Assembly: GCF_019175365.1 (NCBI RefSeq)
Contig: NZ_CP059572.1
Span: forward strand, 1,054,001 to 1,118,000
Reading direction: 5' to 3'
Length of the DNA: 64,000 nucleotides
DNA from: Actinomadura graeca
GTDB lineage: Bacteria > Actinomycetota > Actinomycetes > Streptosporangiales > Streptosporangiaceae
The notes under the pieces were generated by a model. It was not told the origin of the DNA. It worked only from the letters and a program-made list of their open reading frames with translations, and made no database searches. Below are positions 24,688 to 34,052 of the stretch, piece by piece (positions within the stretch are counted from its first letter, which is position 1; each line of letters opens with the position of its first letter). Made by a program: the position numbers and the translations under genes.

Positions 24688-26751
24688 ATGAGCACTTCGG
24701 CGACGAGCGGCGGCGGGCGGGCCGGGAACCTGCCCACCGGACTGCCGGTTCTCGTGGGACGGACCGCGGAGCTGGCCGAGCTGGCCGGCCTCCTCGGCAC
24801 GGCACAGCTGGTGACCCTGACGGGCGGGGGCGGCGTCGGCAAGACCCGTACCGCGCTGGAGGCGGCCCTGCACGTCCAGGACCGGTTCCCCGACGGCGCG
24901 TGGCTGGTGGAGCTGTCCCGGCTGCGCGATCCGCTGCTGCTCGCGCACGCGATCGCCGGGGCGCTGGACCTCCACGACCAGGGCACGCGACCGCTGGGCA
25001 CCGTTCTCGCGGACTTCCTCGGCGCCCATTCGGCCCTCCTGGTGCTGGACACCTGCGAGCACATGGCGGACGCCTGCGCCGAGCTGGTGACCGAGCTGCT
25101 CGCCGAGGCGCCCCGGCTCCGGATCCTGGCGACCTCGCGGCAGCCGCTCAAGGTCGACGGGGAACGGGTCGTCACGCTCCTGCCGCTGCCCGTCGACGAC
25201 GCGGACGACGACGGGGTGCGGCTGTTCGCCGAGCGCGCGCGGCACGCCGTCCCCGGGTTCACGGTGGACGAGGCGAACCGCGCCGACGTGGTGCGCCTGT
25301 GCCGCCGGCTGGACGGGCTGCCGCTGGCGCTGGAGCTGGCGGCGCCGTGGCTGCGGGTCCTGCCGGTGCAGGCGGTCGCCGACCGGCTCGACGACCGGTT
25401 CCGGCTGCTCGCCCGCGGTCCCGGCCGGGAACCGGGCAGGCACGAGACGCTGCGGACGGCGATCGGGTGGAGCCACGAGCTGTGCGGCCCCGCCGAGCGG
25501 CTGCTGTGGGCGCGCGCGTCGGTGTTCGCCGGGCAGTTCGACCGGCGCACCGTCCAGGAGGTGTGCGCGGGCGGGCCCCTGGCCGCCGCCGACATCCCCC
25601 GGGTCCTGGAGCGGCTGGTCGACAAGTCGATCCTGCTGGAGGACGGCACCGGCCCGCACGCCCGCTACCGGATGCTCGACACCGTCCGCGAGTACGGCGC
25701 GGGGTGGCTGCGGGAGCTGGGCGAGGAGCCGGAGATCACGCGGCGGCACCGCGGCTTCCACATCGACCAGGCCCGGCGCGCCTACGCGTGCTGGATGGGC
25801 GGCAGGCAGGTCTCGTGGTTCGAGCGGGTCCGCGCCGTCCACGCCGATCTGCGGGTCGCGCTGGAGCACTCCCTCGCCGACCCGCGGGACGAGGGCGACG
25901 CGCTGGAGCTGGCCGGGGCGCTGTGGTTCTACTGGTACGCCTGCGGGTTCCAGCGCGAGGGACGCCACTACCTGGAACGCGCGCTCGCCTCGTCGGCGAT
26001 ACCGGACGCGAGGCGGACGCGGGCGGCGTGGGCGCGCGGGCTCATCACACTCTCCCAGGGCGACCTCACGGCGGCGGCGGAGTCCGCCGCGATGTGCCGC
26101 ATCGGCGCGGAGCCGTCCGCGGAGACGGCCGCCGCGTTCCTGGACGCGTCGGTGCTGGCGCTGCGGGGCGAGAACGGCCAGGCCGTCGCCGTGCTGCGCG
26201 CGCTGGAGCCGGACCCGGCGCGCGGCGGCGTGGAGGAGGCGGTCTGGTACCTCGAACGCGGCGTCCGCGCGTTCGCCCACGTCCAGCTCGGCGAGCTTGA
26301 GCAGGCGGCGGCCCTCGCCGAGGAGTCGCGGGTGTGCAGCGCCGTGACGGGCGAGCGCTGCCTGCAGGCGTGGGGCGACTACGTGCAGGCGCTGGCCGAG
26401 CTCGGGCTCGGGCGCGCCGCGTCCGCGGCCGGGCACGCGCGGGAGGCGCTGGAGGCCAAGCGGCCGCTGCACGACACCTGGTTCATGGCCCTGTGCCTGG
26501 ACGCCCTGGCCATGGCCGTCGCCGCGACCGGCGACCCGGCGCGGGCCGCGCGGCTCACGGGCATCGGGCAGCGGATCTGGCGCGCACACGGCCTCCCCCA
26601 GCTCGGCTCGCCGGAACTCGCCGCCGCGCGGGAGGCGTGCGAGCGCGGGCTCCGCTCCGCCCTCGGGGACGAGGCGTACGACGCCGCGTACGCCTCCGGC
26701 CTCCAGACGCCGCCCGACGAAGGCATCGCCTACGCGCTCGCCGACGGCTGA
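24688..26751 (+). CDS. STAND (NB-ARC-like) ATPase with TPR-like region, no DNA-binding domain
   Basis: 687 residues. The N-terminal part (about 25-330) is a signal-transduction ATPase: P-loop GGGGVGKTRTA near residue 46, Walker B LLVLDTCEH, the ILATSRQPL sensor and GLPLALELAA. This is the layout of actinobacterial AfsR/LuxR-type regulators. Residues about 370-687 are helical TPR-like repeats ending AAYASGLQTPPDEGIAYAL. The LuxR helix-turn-helix or SARP domain normally attached to such proteins is absent at both ends and the stop is clean. It lies 95 bases after the prenyl-synthase gene on the same strand, so a signalling role for the cluster is possible but unproven. Confidence 0.83.
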   Translation: MSTSATSGGGRAGNLPTGLPVLVGRTAELAELAGLLGTAQLVTLTGGGGVGKTRTALEAALHVQDRFPDGAWLVELSRLRDPLLLAHAIAGALDLHDQGTRPLGTVLADFLGAHSALLVLDTCEHMADACAELVTELLAEAPRLRILATSRQPLKVDGERVVTLLPLPVDDADDDGVRLFAERARHAVPGFTVDEANRADVVRLCRRLDGLPLALELAAPWLRVLPVQAVADRLDDRFRLLARGPGREPGRHETLRTAIGWSHELCGPAERLLWARASVFAGQFDRRTVQEVCAGGPLAAADIPRVLERLVDKSILLEDGTGPHARYRMLDTVREYGAGWLRELGEEPEITRRHRGFHIDQARRAYACWMGGRQVSWFERVRAVHADLRVALEHSLADPRDEGDALELAGALWFYWYACGFQREGRHYLERALASSAIPDARRTRAAWARGLITLSQGDLTAAAESAAMCRIGAEPSAETAAAFLDASVLALRGENGQAVAVLRALEPDPARGGVEEAVWYLERGVRAFAHVQLGELEQAAALAEESRVCSAVTGERCLQAWGDYVQALAELGLGRAASAAGHAREALEAKRPLHDTWFMALCLDALAMAVAATGDPARAARLTGIGQRIWRAHGLPQLGSPELAAAREACERGLRSALGDEAYDAAYASGLQTPPDEGIAYALADG

Positions 26752-27004
26752 CGGCGCCTACGGAGGTCGGCGGCGCTCGCGGACGGCCGACGGTGCCCGC
26801 CGTCGCCGGGCAGATGAACCCTTGGGCGCGGGACGGGCGTCCGGGCGCCGGCGCACGGGATGCCCGGGAGACGCTGTCCGACATTTCGGATCCGGGTTCG
26901 CCGGGTCGTTGCCATTCGCTTACCCGGCCGTGGGCATCGCCACGGACCCCCCGGGCATGAACAGGACTCCGTGCAGCATTCCGGGCGATGGGGGGGACAG
27001 CACG

Positions 27005-28057
27005 ATGTGGGACTACGCGGGCCGGGACACGGCGATCGACCTGGGCAGCGCGACCGTGCGGATGCACGTCAAGGGCCGCGGGGTCGTCTGCCGTGAGCCC
27101 TCGCTCCTGGCCCGGTCGCGGCGCACCGGGCGGATCCTCGCGCTGGGCGCCCCCGCGCGGCTGATGGCGGGACGCGATCCCGACGTCAAGCTGATCCGGC
27201 CCGTCCGCGAGGGCGCGCCGACCGAGACCGACGAGGCCGAGTACCTGATGAGGCACCTCGTCCGCACCCACCACGGGCGCCATTACATGGCCCGCCCCCG
27301 CCTCGTCATGACGGTGCCGAGCGGGATGACGTCCGTGCACTACCGGGCCCTCCAGTTCTCCGCCTACCAGGCCGGCGCGCGGCGGCTGACGCTCGTGCCG
27401 ACGCCGATCGCCGCCGCCGTCGGCATGGGCATGATCGAGGCCGGCCCGGAGATCGCGGTCATCGCCGACATCGGCGCGGAGGTCACCGACGTCGGCGTCA
27501 TCGCGTTCGGCGGCCTGGTCACCTCGCACACCGCGCACGTCGGCGGCGCGTCCCTGGACCGCGCCATCGCCGCGCTGGCACGCCGCGAGCACGGGGTGTC
27601 GCTGTCGCTCACCGCCGCCGAGTCGGCGAAGATCGCGGTCGGCGCGGTGCCCCCGGTGGGACGGCACCCGGTGCGGCAGGCGATCGTGGAGGGCCGCGAC
27701 GTGGAGTCCGGGCTGCCCCGGCGGCTCGTCCTCACCACCACCGACGTCCAGCGGGCCATCGAGGGGCCCGTCGCCAAGATCGTGGACGCCGTCCGGGCCG
27801 GTCTCGGCGGCTGCACGCCCGAGATCTCCGGCGAGCTGCTCAGCGTCGGCGTCACGCTCACCGGCGGGTCGGCGCGGCTGCCGGGGCTGGAGCGGCTCAT
27901 CCGCGAGCGGACCGGGCTGAGCGCGTGGCTGGGCGACGACACCGGCGACGCGGCCGTGATCGGGGCGGCGGACGTGGTGCGCAACGCCGCCGCGCGGCAT
28001 CCCTCCCGCGACCTCACACCGCGCCCCCATCTGCTGACGACGGTCCCCCAGTACTGA
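27005..28057 (+). CDS. Orphan MreB-like actin homologue
   Basis: 350-residue bacterial actin fold. The phosphate-1 loop DTAIDLGSATVRMHVKG and the adenosine-binding TLTGGSARLPGLERLI fit the MreB family, but phosphate-2 reads IADIGAEVTDVGVI instead of the usual DIGGGTT-type loop. GGGGGG precedes the ATG at 27005; an in-frame ATG at 26957 is a weaker alternative. mreC, mreD, rodA and pbp genes are absent nearby, so it is not the main morphogenesis locus. Resembles in type the MreB-like accessory proteins of sporulating actinomycetes (for example the third MreB-like gene of S. coelicolor), which are linked to spore-wall integrity. Confidence 0.83.
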   Translation: MWDYAGRDTAIDLGSATVRMHVKGRGVVCREPSLLARSRRTGRILALGAPARLMAGRDPDVKLIRPVREGAPTETDEAEYLMRHLVRTHHGRHYMARPRLVMTVPSGMTSVHYRALQFSAYQAGARRLTLVPTPIAAAVGMGMIEAGPEIAVIADIGAEVTDVGVIAFGGLVTSHTAHVGGASLDRAIAALARREHGVSLSLTAAESAKIAVGAVPPVGRHPVRQAIVEGRDVESGLPRRLVLTTTDVQRAIEGPVAKIVDAVRAGLGGCTPEISGELLSVGVTLTGGSARLPGLERLIRERTGLSAWLGDDTGDAAVIGAADVVRNAAARHPSRDLTPRPHLLTTVPQY

Positions 28058-28133
28058 CCGGCGCTCGGTAAAACGAGGTGACCGGGTGGCCGTTTCCGTC
28101 ACGGACGGGTCGCCATGACGTCACGATGGGTGC

Positions 28134-29066
28134 ATGGCCATCGAGGGGATGCCCGGATACGACCTGATCAACCTCGTCAGGGATCTCGGGCCCGTCGAGG
28201 CGGTCCGTGACCAGGAGGCCGCCGAGCGGATGCGCGTGTATCCCAAGATCGTCGGCGCCGGGCCGCCGGACTTCGGCGTCGCCGAGCGGTCCGGCGGCGC
28301 GTGGCGGATCCTGCACCTCGGCGCGATCGAGCCGTACGGGGCGCGGGTGGATCTGGCGATGCACCTGCGCCGCACGGCGGGAGGGTTCGACCGGCGCGTC
28401 CGCGAGCGGATGCTCGCCATCGCCGACCGGTGCGACCCCGAGGTCGGCGAGGCCACCGTCCAGAACGACTTCGCGGCCGGCCACTGCCGCTACCGGATCG
28501 TCCGGGTGCTCGGCTTCACGCGCTTCGGTGACAACGGGCCCGAGCCGGTCCGCCCGACCGACACCGAGGCGGGCCCGCTGCGCTCGTTCACCATCGACCC
28601 GACCGCGCCGGTCGGCCCGTCCGACGCGGCGCTCCGGCTGGAGCTGCTGAGCCTCGTCCCCGCCGCCGGGACCGTCCCGGAGGGGATGCGCCAGGAGGCC
28701 GTCACGGCGATCCGCGACCACCCCGGCGTCGTGCTGCTGCCGCCGGAGTTCACCGTCGTGGAGGACCTGGACGACCGGTGGCGCCCGCTGACCGGCGGAG
28801 ACGGCCCGCAGGACGCCCGCGACGCGCTCGCGCACTACTTCCGCGTGATCCTGCCCCGCTACTCCCCGGACGGCACGCCGCCGCCGAGCCCCGGCGAGCT
28901 CGCCGAGTACGCGCGGGCCGCCGACCGCGTCGAGGCCGACCGCGGGGTGGAGTTCGTGGCGTGCGGGCGGCGGTTCCGCATCGTCCGGGTGGTGCGCATG
29001 ATCAGGGTGGGGCCGGACGGCCCCGAGCCCGCCCGCGCGTCCGACGAGGACCCCGAGGGCCGGTGA
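28134..29066 (+). CDS. DUF5954 family protein
   Basis: 310-residue cytoplasmic protein of unknown function, found mainly in actinomycetes. Two similar modules are visible: CRYRIVRVLGFTRFGDNGPEPVRPTD (about residues 121-146) and RRFRIVRVVRMIRVGPDGPEPARASD (about 281-306). These are an internal duplication of a beta-rich unit ending in a conserved GPDGPEPxRxSD tail. No catalytic motif, signal peptide or membrane segment. The start ATG 28134 is the first in frame and gives the typical family N-terminus (PGYDLINLVRDLGPVEAVRDQEAAERMR). Single gene; context gives no functional hint. Confidence 0.85.
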   Translation: MAIEGMPGYDLINLVRDLGPVEAVRDQEAAERMRVYPKIVGAGPPDFGVAERSGGAWRILHLGAIEPYGARVDLAMHLRRTAGGFDRRVRERMLAIADRCDPEVGEATVQNDFAAGHCRYRIVRVLGFTRFGDNGPEPVRPTDTEAGPLRSFTIDPTAPVGPSDAALRLELLSLVPAAGTVPEGMRQEAVTAIRDHPGVVLLPPEFTVVEDLDDRWRPLTGGDGPQDARDALAHYFRVILPRYSPDGTPPPSPGELAEYARAADRVEADRGVEFVACGRRFRIVRVVRMIRVGPDGPEPARASDEDPEGR

Positions 29067-29176
29067 CCACGGCGCCGCCCCCGCGGACGGGCGCCCCGCC
29101 GCTTCGCTAGGCTGCCGCACGGCGGGCCGTCACTTCGGACCGCCAGCGCACGCGCGACCGGCACCCCGGGAGACCC

Positions 29177-30115
29177 ATGAGCGACGCCCCCGACCGCGAT
29201 GGGCCCGGAGACCCCCGGCTGGAGGAGGTCTCCGACGGGATCTTCGCCTACGTCCAGCCCGACGGCACCTGGTGGATCAACAACACCGGCTTCCTCACGG
29301 GCGCGCGCGGCGTGACGAGCGTGGACTCCTGCTCGACCGAGCGCCGGACCCGCGCGTACCTGGAGGCGATCCGGTCGGTGACGCCCCGTCCCGTCCGGAC
29401 GCTGGTCAACACCCACCACCACGGCGACCACACGTTCGGCAACCACCTGTTCTCCGGCGCCACCGTGGTCGGCCACGAGGAGACCCGCGCGGGCGCGCTC
29501 GCCTGGGGCATGCCGTTCGACGAGCCGTACTGGACGAAGACCGACTGGGGCCGCGTCGAGCTGGAGCCGCCGTTCCTCACCTACACCGACGGCGTGACGC
29601 TGTGGGCGGACGACCTGCGGTGCGAGGTCCGGCACGTCGGGACGCCCGCGCACACCACCAACGACTCGATCGTGTGGATCCCCGAGCGGCGGGTGCTGTT
29701 CTGCGGCGACCTGCTGTTCAACGGCGGCACCCCGTTCCTGATGCAGGGTTCGGTGGCCGGCGCGATCGCGGTCCTGACCGGGGTCCTCGCCCCGCTGGGC
29801 GCGGAGACGATCGTCCCCGGGCACGGCCCGGTCGCCGGGCCCGAGCTGATCGGCCGCGTGGCCGCGTACGCCGGGTTCGTCCAGGAGACGGCGGCGGAGG
29901 CGAAGGCGGCGGGGCTGACGCCCTTGGAGGCGGCGCGGGAAGCCGATCTCGGCGAGTACGCGGAGCTGACCGACCCCGAGCGGATCGTCGGCAACCTGCA
30001 CCGCGCGTACGCGGAGCTGGACGGGCTGGAGCCGGGCGCGCCGATCGACCTGGTCACGGCGCTCGACGACATGATCGCCTACAACGGCGGGCGCCCGCTG
30101 ACCTGCCGCGCCTGA
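29177..30115 (+). CDS. Metallo-beta-lactamase-fold hydrolase
   Basis: 312 residues with the metal motif THHHGDHTFGN near residue 80, a second ligand His in HVGTPAHTTND, Asp in FCGDLLFNGG and a distal His in VPGHGPVAG, a complete dinuclear metal site of the MBL superfamily. No signal peptide, so it is cytosolic. The family includes lactonases, glyoxalase II-like enzymes and polyketide cyclase-like hydrolases; the substrate cannot be assigned. ATG at 29177 is preceded by GGGAG. Single gene, same strand as DUF5954 but separated by 110 bases. Confidence 0.9.
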   Translation: MSDAPDRDGPGDPRLEEVSDGIFAYVQPDGTWWINNTGFLTGARGVTSVDSCSTERRTRAYLEAIRSVTPRPVRTLVNTHHHGDHTFGNHLFSGATVVGHEETRAGALAWGMPFDEPYWTKTDWGRVELEPPFLTYTDGVTLWADDLRCEVRHVGTPAHTTNDSIVWIPERRVLFCGDLLFNGGTPFLMQGSVAGAIAVLTGVLAPLGAETIVPGHGPVAGPELIGRVAAYAGFVQETAAEAKAAGLTPLEAAREADLGEYAELTDPERIVGNLHRAYAELDGLEPGAPIDLVTALDDMIAYNGGRPLTCRA

Positions 30116-30424
30116 CCTTCCGAACCCGACCTGCCGGCGCCGGACGCCCTCCCGCCCCGCCGACAAGGTGATCATCGGCGGCGGCCCGCGCGCGGCGCGG
30201 GCCGTCACCGGCGGGTGAGGAGTGGCTGACGTGGCCGCATACGGTCACCTGCGCCTCCCACCTCCCACGATTACCGCACGTGAGGGCGCTGCGCACGGCT
30301 CGGCGCGCGTCCCAAAATCATCCTTAGAAGCGCTCTGTAATTGAACGATCACCTATCGCTATGGAAACTCTGCGTCATCGGGAGGAAACTCATCGTGCAA
30401 GGTACCCCCGAACGAGGAGAAAGC
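30116..30424. other. 309-bp non-coding stretch upstream of a small secreted protein gene
   Basis: No gene supported. GGCCCGC (30183-30189) pairs with GCGGGCC (30197-30203), a possible terminator for the MBL hydrolase. The last 110 bases are relatively AT-rich and should contain the promoter of the secreted protein, but boxes are not clear. A GGAGG site (30381-30385) precedes an in-frame GTG at 30395, giving a possible ten-residue longer start for the next gene. Confidence 0.4.
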
Positions 30425-30793
30425 ATGCTCTCGAAGAGGACCACCACCATCACGCTGGCCGCCCTGGCCGCCGGGGCCTGCATGGCGACGACCGCCGCCG
30501 CGCAGGCCACGGGCACCACCCAGCACGCCCCGGCCGCCGCCCGGGCCGCCGCCCTGCCGCCCGGCTACCAGGTGGTCACCCTGCCCAACGCCAACGTGCC
30601 GAACTTCCAGCGCCGCACGCTCCTGTGCCCCGGCACCAAGAGGGTCCTGGGCGGCGGCGCCGAGGCCCAGGGCAACCGGGCGATCCTCGTCGGATCGTTC
30701 CCGACCCCCGACGGCCGCGGCTGGATCGGCATCGGCCGCCAGGACGGCTACAACGACGTCGGCATCAGCGTCTACGCGATCTGCGCGGACTGA
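30425..30793 (+). CDS. Small exported protein of unknown function
   Basis: 122 residues. A classical Sec signal peptide (MLSKRTTTITLAALAAGACM, with AxA-like cleavage near residues 25-28) is followed by an Ala-rich spacer and an about 75-residue beta-rich domain with two cysteines (LLCPGTKRVLGGG and VYAICAD) that could form a disulfide. The pattern of CPGTKRVLGGGAEAQG, GRGWIGIGRQ and ISVYAICA recurs in small secreted actinomycete proteins with no known role. GAGGAGA seven bases before the ATG supports this start. A very strong hairpin terminator follows. Confidence 0.82.
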   Translation: MLSKRTTTITLAALAAGACMATTAAAQATGTTQHAPAAARAAALPPGYQVVTLPNANVPNFQRRTLLCPGTKRVLGGGAEAQGNRAILVGSFPTPDGRGWIGIGRQDGYNDVGISVYAICAD

Positions 30794-30809
30794 TCCCGCA
30801 CGTCCCGCT

Positions 30810-30842
30810 CCGGCCCCGGTCGCCCGCCGCGACCGGGGCCGG
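30810..30842. terminator. Perfect 14-bp stem terminator
   Basis: CCGGCCCCGGTCGC (30810-30823) and GCGACCGGGGCCGG (30829-30842) form a perfect 14-pair stem with a five-base loop, 17 bases after the stop of the secreted-protein gene and before the convergent SWIM gene. Likely bidirectional terminator. Confidence 0.8.
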
Positions 30843-30845
30843 TCC

Positions 30846-30888
30846 CTGTCCACGGGCCACCTGTCCACGGGCCACCTGTCCGCAGGCC
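30846..30888. repeat. 15-bp tandem repeat, about 2.9 copies
   Basis: CTGTCCACGGGCCAC occurs at 30846-30860 and 30861-30875 and, with one change, as CTGTCCGCAGGCC at 30876-30888. It fills the gap between the terminator hairpin and the SWIM gene stop. Probably a slippage product. Confidence 0.75.
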
Positions 30889-30912
30889 CTGTGCGCGGGA
30901 CCGCACGAGCGG

Positions 30913-32889
30913 TCAGCGCCGCTCCGCCGTCGTGATGAGGCGGATCTGGGCGTCCGCCCAGGTGCGCGTCATCTGATGCGGGTCGTCGCCGCCCAGTGCG
31001 GTGGCGAGGTGCGCGACGGCCGCGCCGGCGGTGCGCAGGCCGACCCTGCCGAGGTCCCTCCCGGCGCGGGCCACGCGGTCGCGCAACCCCCTCGGGGCAT
31101 ACAGGAGGCCGCGCTGCGCGGCCTCGGCGCAGACGGCCAGGGCGTCCTCCAGCGCCGAGCCCAGGGCGTCCGGGGGACGGGCGGACGGGCCGTCCAGCGG
31201 GCCGCCGCCGCGGCCGGTCGCCAGGTCGGGGACGGCGATCCCGTCGCCGGTCATGACGGCGAACGGGTCGATGACGAGGCCGCCGCGGTCCCTGCGCAGG
31301 GCGCCGCTGATGAGGCGCGGACCGGCCGTGAGCGCCTCGGCCAGGGCGTCCAGGGCGCCGGGACGGTGCGGGGCGTGATCGGCGGACACGACGGCGGTCG
31401 TCCCGGCCGCGTCGGCGACGACCGCGTCGAGCCGCTGGTCGCCGGGGTGGTAGCCGATGTCGCGCACCTCGGCGACCGCGACGACGCGGACCAGCTCCGC
31501 CTCCACCCGCGGCCGGACCAGGCTCGGCGGGAGCGCGTCCAGTGCCCGCCCCTGCGCCGCGAGGTCGCGGACGAGCAGCGCGGGCGGCAGTCCCTCCCAC
31601 GCGTCGCCGAGCGGGGTGACCGTCGTCCTGGCGACCCTGCCCCGCGCGACCCGCACGACCCGCCCCGCGCTGCGGGTCGCCGACTCCGACACGACGTTGG
31701 CGGCGGCGAGGGCGCGCAGCGACGTCCCGAGGATCCTGCGCCCGGCGAGGTCGGCGCCGGTCAGCCGCTCGCCGCCGGGCACGGCCCACCGCCGTTTCAG
31801 GACGAGCACGGTGTCCCCGTGGGCGAGGTACACGTCGGCGGTGCGGGACTCGGCGTTCCCGCCGACGCGGCAGCCCAGCGCGGCCAGCCGGACGCGGCGC
31901 AGCGGCGTCTCCGCGGACTCGTCCGTCCCGAGCACCTGCGCCCTGGACGCGCCGTTCCGCGCGGCGCGGTGCCGGGCGCGGACCTCGGCGAGCAGCGCGG
32001 CGAGCCGTCCGGGGTCGTGGTCGGCGCGGCGGTCGCGGTGGGCGTCCAGCTGTCCCGCGAGCTCCTCCACGGCGGCCGCGGGCCAGTGCAGGCCGCCGCC
32101 CGCCAGGTCCGCCGCGGCGCGCCGCAGCGCGGCGGCGAGGACGGGGCCCGCCTGCGCGGCGCCCTCCAGGAGCACCTGGCCGGTGAGTTCCAGGACCGCC
32201 TCCAGCCCGGTGCCGGCGGCGCCGCCCGCCGCCCCGCCGGCGCCGCCGACGTCGACGCGGACGTCGGCGCCGTCCGGGTCCCGCTCGTCGGCGGCGCGGA
32301 ACGCCCAGGCCGCCAGCACGATGACCTCGGCGCGCACCACCGCGACGGCGTCGGTCTCCACGTAGCCGAGCTCCCCCGGGACGAGGAACCGCACCGTGCA
32401 GGACGGCAGCTCCACGCGCGCCACCGGGTCGTGCTCCGACGGCCGGTGGACGCGGGCCGCGTAGCCCGCGCGGAACGTCCGCCGCGCGGCGGTGAGGGCC
32501 CGCCGGCCGAGGACGCGGGCGAGCGTCTCGTCGTCGAACGCCCCCGGCGACCAGCCCGCGGCGGCCTCCGGCACGGCCCCGTCGTCCGGTCCGTCGTCCG
32601 GTCCGCCGGTCCCGCCGTGGTCCCGCTGGTAGGCGAGGACGAGGCAGACGCGGTGCCGGCAGGCCGAGGTGGCCGCGCAGGTGCAGGTCGCCGCCTCCAG
32701 TCCCGCGCCGGGCGGGAGCGTCGTCTCCGTCCCGTCCGGGAAGAGGCCGTGCACGCCGCCGCCGGGCGCCACGGTCACGGCGGGGCCGTTCCCGGCGTCC
32801 AGGTCCTTCGCGGCGCGCTTGACCAGGCCGCGGTTGACGAGGGCGGCGAGCGCGCCGGGCGTCAGCGCGAGCAGGTCGGCGCGGCTCAC
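30913..32889 (-). CDS. SWIM zinc-finger protein (YehQ-like)
   Basis: 658 residues. Near the N-terminus a SWIM zinc finger, CxCxnCxH, is formed by Cys69, Cys71, Cys77 and His79 (ATCTCAATSACRHR), expected to bind nucleic acid or protein. The rest is long, Ala/Val/Arg-rich and mostly helical without known catalytic motifs. The GTG start overlaps the VWA gene stop (GTGA). It is the last gene of the six-gene operon that begins with the DUF4132 genes; the gene set matches the E. coli yehI-L-M-P-Q cluster, whose last member is a SWIM protein. Molecular function unknown. Confidence 0.82.
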   Translation of the reverse strand: MSRADLLALTPGALAALVNRGLVKRAAKDLDAGNGPAVTVAPGGGVHGLFPDGTETTLPPGAGLEAATCTCAATSACRHRVCLVLAYQRDHGGTGGPDDGPDDGAVPEAAAGWSPGAFDDETLARVLGRRALTAARRTFRAGYAARVHRPSEHDPVARVELPSCTVRFLVPGELGYVETDAVAVVRAEVIVLAAWAFRAADERDPDGADVRVDVGGAGGAAGGAAGTGLEAVLELTGQVLLEGAAQAGPVLAAALRRAAADLAGGGLHWPAAAVEELAGQLDAHRDRRADHDPGRLAALLAEVRARHRAARNGASRAQVLGTDESAETPLRRVRLAALGCRVGGNAESRTADVYLAHGDTVLVLKRRWAVPGGERLTGADLAGRRILGTSLRALAAANVVSESATRSAGRVVRVARGRVARTTVTPLGDAWEGLPPALLVRDLAAQGRALDALPPSLVRPRVEAELVRVVAVAEVRDIGYHPGDQRLDAVVADAAGTTAVVSADHAPHRPGALDALAEALTAGPRLISGALRRDRGGLVIDPFAVMTGDGIAVPDLATGRGGGPLDGPSARPPDALGSALEDALAVCAEAAQRGLLYAPRGLRDRVARAGRDLGRVGLRTAGAAVAHLATALGGDDPHQMTRTWADAQIRLITTAERR

Positions 32890-34052
32890 CGGCCGATCCG
32901 CTCGGCGACGAACGCGGCGAGCCGCCCGGGCGTCATCGCGCCGACGTGCGCTCCGGCGTCGGCGAGGCGCTGCGCCATGGCGCGGTCGTAGGACGGGTTG
33001 GCCTCCTCGTCCAGCGCGGCGAGACCGAGCACCTGGGTGCCCTGCTCGACCAGCCGCCGCACCTCGCGGACGAGGCCGTGGTCGTCCCCGCCCTCGAAGA
33101 AGTCGCTGACGACCGCGACGATCGCGCGGCGCGGGTTGTCGACGAGCCCGGCGCCGTAGGCCACCGCCCGGCGGATGTCCGTGCCGCCGCCGAGCTGCAC
33201 CTTCATCAGCAGCTCGGCGGGGTCGGTGACGTCGGACGTCAGGTCCACGACGGAGGTGTCGAAGGCGACCAGGTGCGTCCGCAGCCCGGGCAGGCCCCAC
33301 AGGCACGCGGCGGTGACGGCGGCGTGGATCACCGAGCCGAGCATCGACCCCGACTGGTCGACCAGCAGGATCATCTGCCATTGCTCGACGTGCCGCCGCG
33401 TCCGGGACACGAACCGGGGACGCTCGATGTACAGGCGGCGCTCCTCCGGGCGGTAGTGCGCGAGGTTGGCGCGGACCGTCCCGTGGAAGTCGAAGCCCCG
33501 GGAGTTCGCGACCCGGGTGGGGCGCCGCGAGCGGGTCCCGTGGAAGGACGCCCGGACCTCGGTGGCGAGGGCGTCCATCAGCTCCCGGACGACCGCCTCG
33601 ACGATCCGCCGGGCGAGCGCGAGGACCTCGGCGCTCATCAGGTGCTTGGTGCGCAGGACGGCGCGCAGCAGCGCCTTGTCCGGCTCGATGCGCTCCAGCA
33701 CCGCGGGATCGGTGACGATCTCGTGGATCTCGTACCGCTCGACGGCGTCGCGCTCCAGCCGCTCGATCGTCTCCTTGGGGAAGAGCCGGTGGACGGCGTC
33801 GAGCCAGCCGACGGTGGTGAGCACGGACGCCCCGTCCCCGCCGGTGCGGTCGTCCGGGGGATCGGGGGGACCGGCGCCGGCCGGGCCGGCGGTCCGCACC
33901 CGCACTCCCCGCCGTTCGAGGTCGGGGTCGCGGTCGTAGAGCCAGCCGAGGGCGCGGTCGCGCTCGGCGGACGCCTCGTCCAGGGCGCCGGTGCACGGCT
34001 CGGCGGGCGCGCCGAGGATCAGCCGCCAGCGTTCCAGGTCGTGGCCGGTCAC
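32886..34052 (-). CDS. VWA-domain protein (YehP/CoxE-like)
   Basis: 388 residues. The C-terminal half (about 225-385) is a von Willebrand factor A domain with MIDAS motif DQSGSM at residues 232-237, the downstream Thr (GGGTD) and the SDFFEGG strand. The N-terminal half is helical. VWA proteins of this type act as adaptors for MoxR AAA+ ATPases, and the MoxR gene lies two genes upstream in the same operon. GTG start overlaps the stop of the DUF5682 gene and its own stop overlaps the SWIM start, so translation is coupled at both ends. Confidence 0.9.
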   Translation of the reverse strand: MTGHDLERWRLILGAPAEPCTGALDEASAERDRALGWLYDRDPDLERRGVRVRTAGPAGAGPPDPPDDRTGGDGASVLTTVGWLDAVHRLFPKETIERLERDAVERYEIHEIVTDPAVLERIEPDKALLRAVLRTKHLMSAEVLALARRIVEAVVRELMDALATEVRASFHGTRSRRPTRVANSRGFDFHGTVRANLAHYRPEERRLYIERPRFVSRTRRHVEQWQMILLVDQSGSMLGSVIHAAVTAACLWGLPGLRTHLVAFDTSVVDLTSDVTDPAELLMKVQLGGGTDIRRAVAYGAGLVDNPRRAIVAVVSDFFEGGDDHGLVREVRRLVEQGTQVLGLAALDEEANPSYDRAMAQRLADAGAHVGAMTPGRLAAFVAERIGR

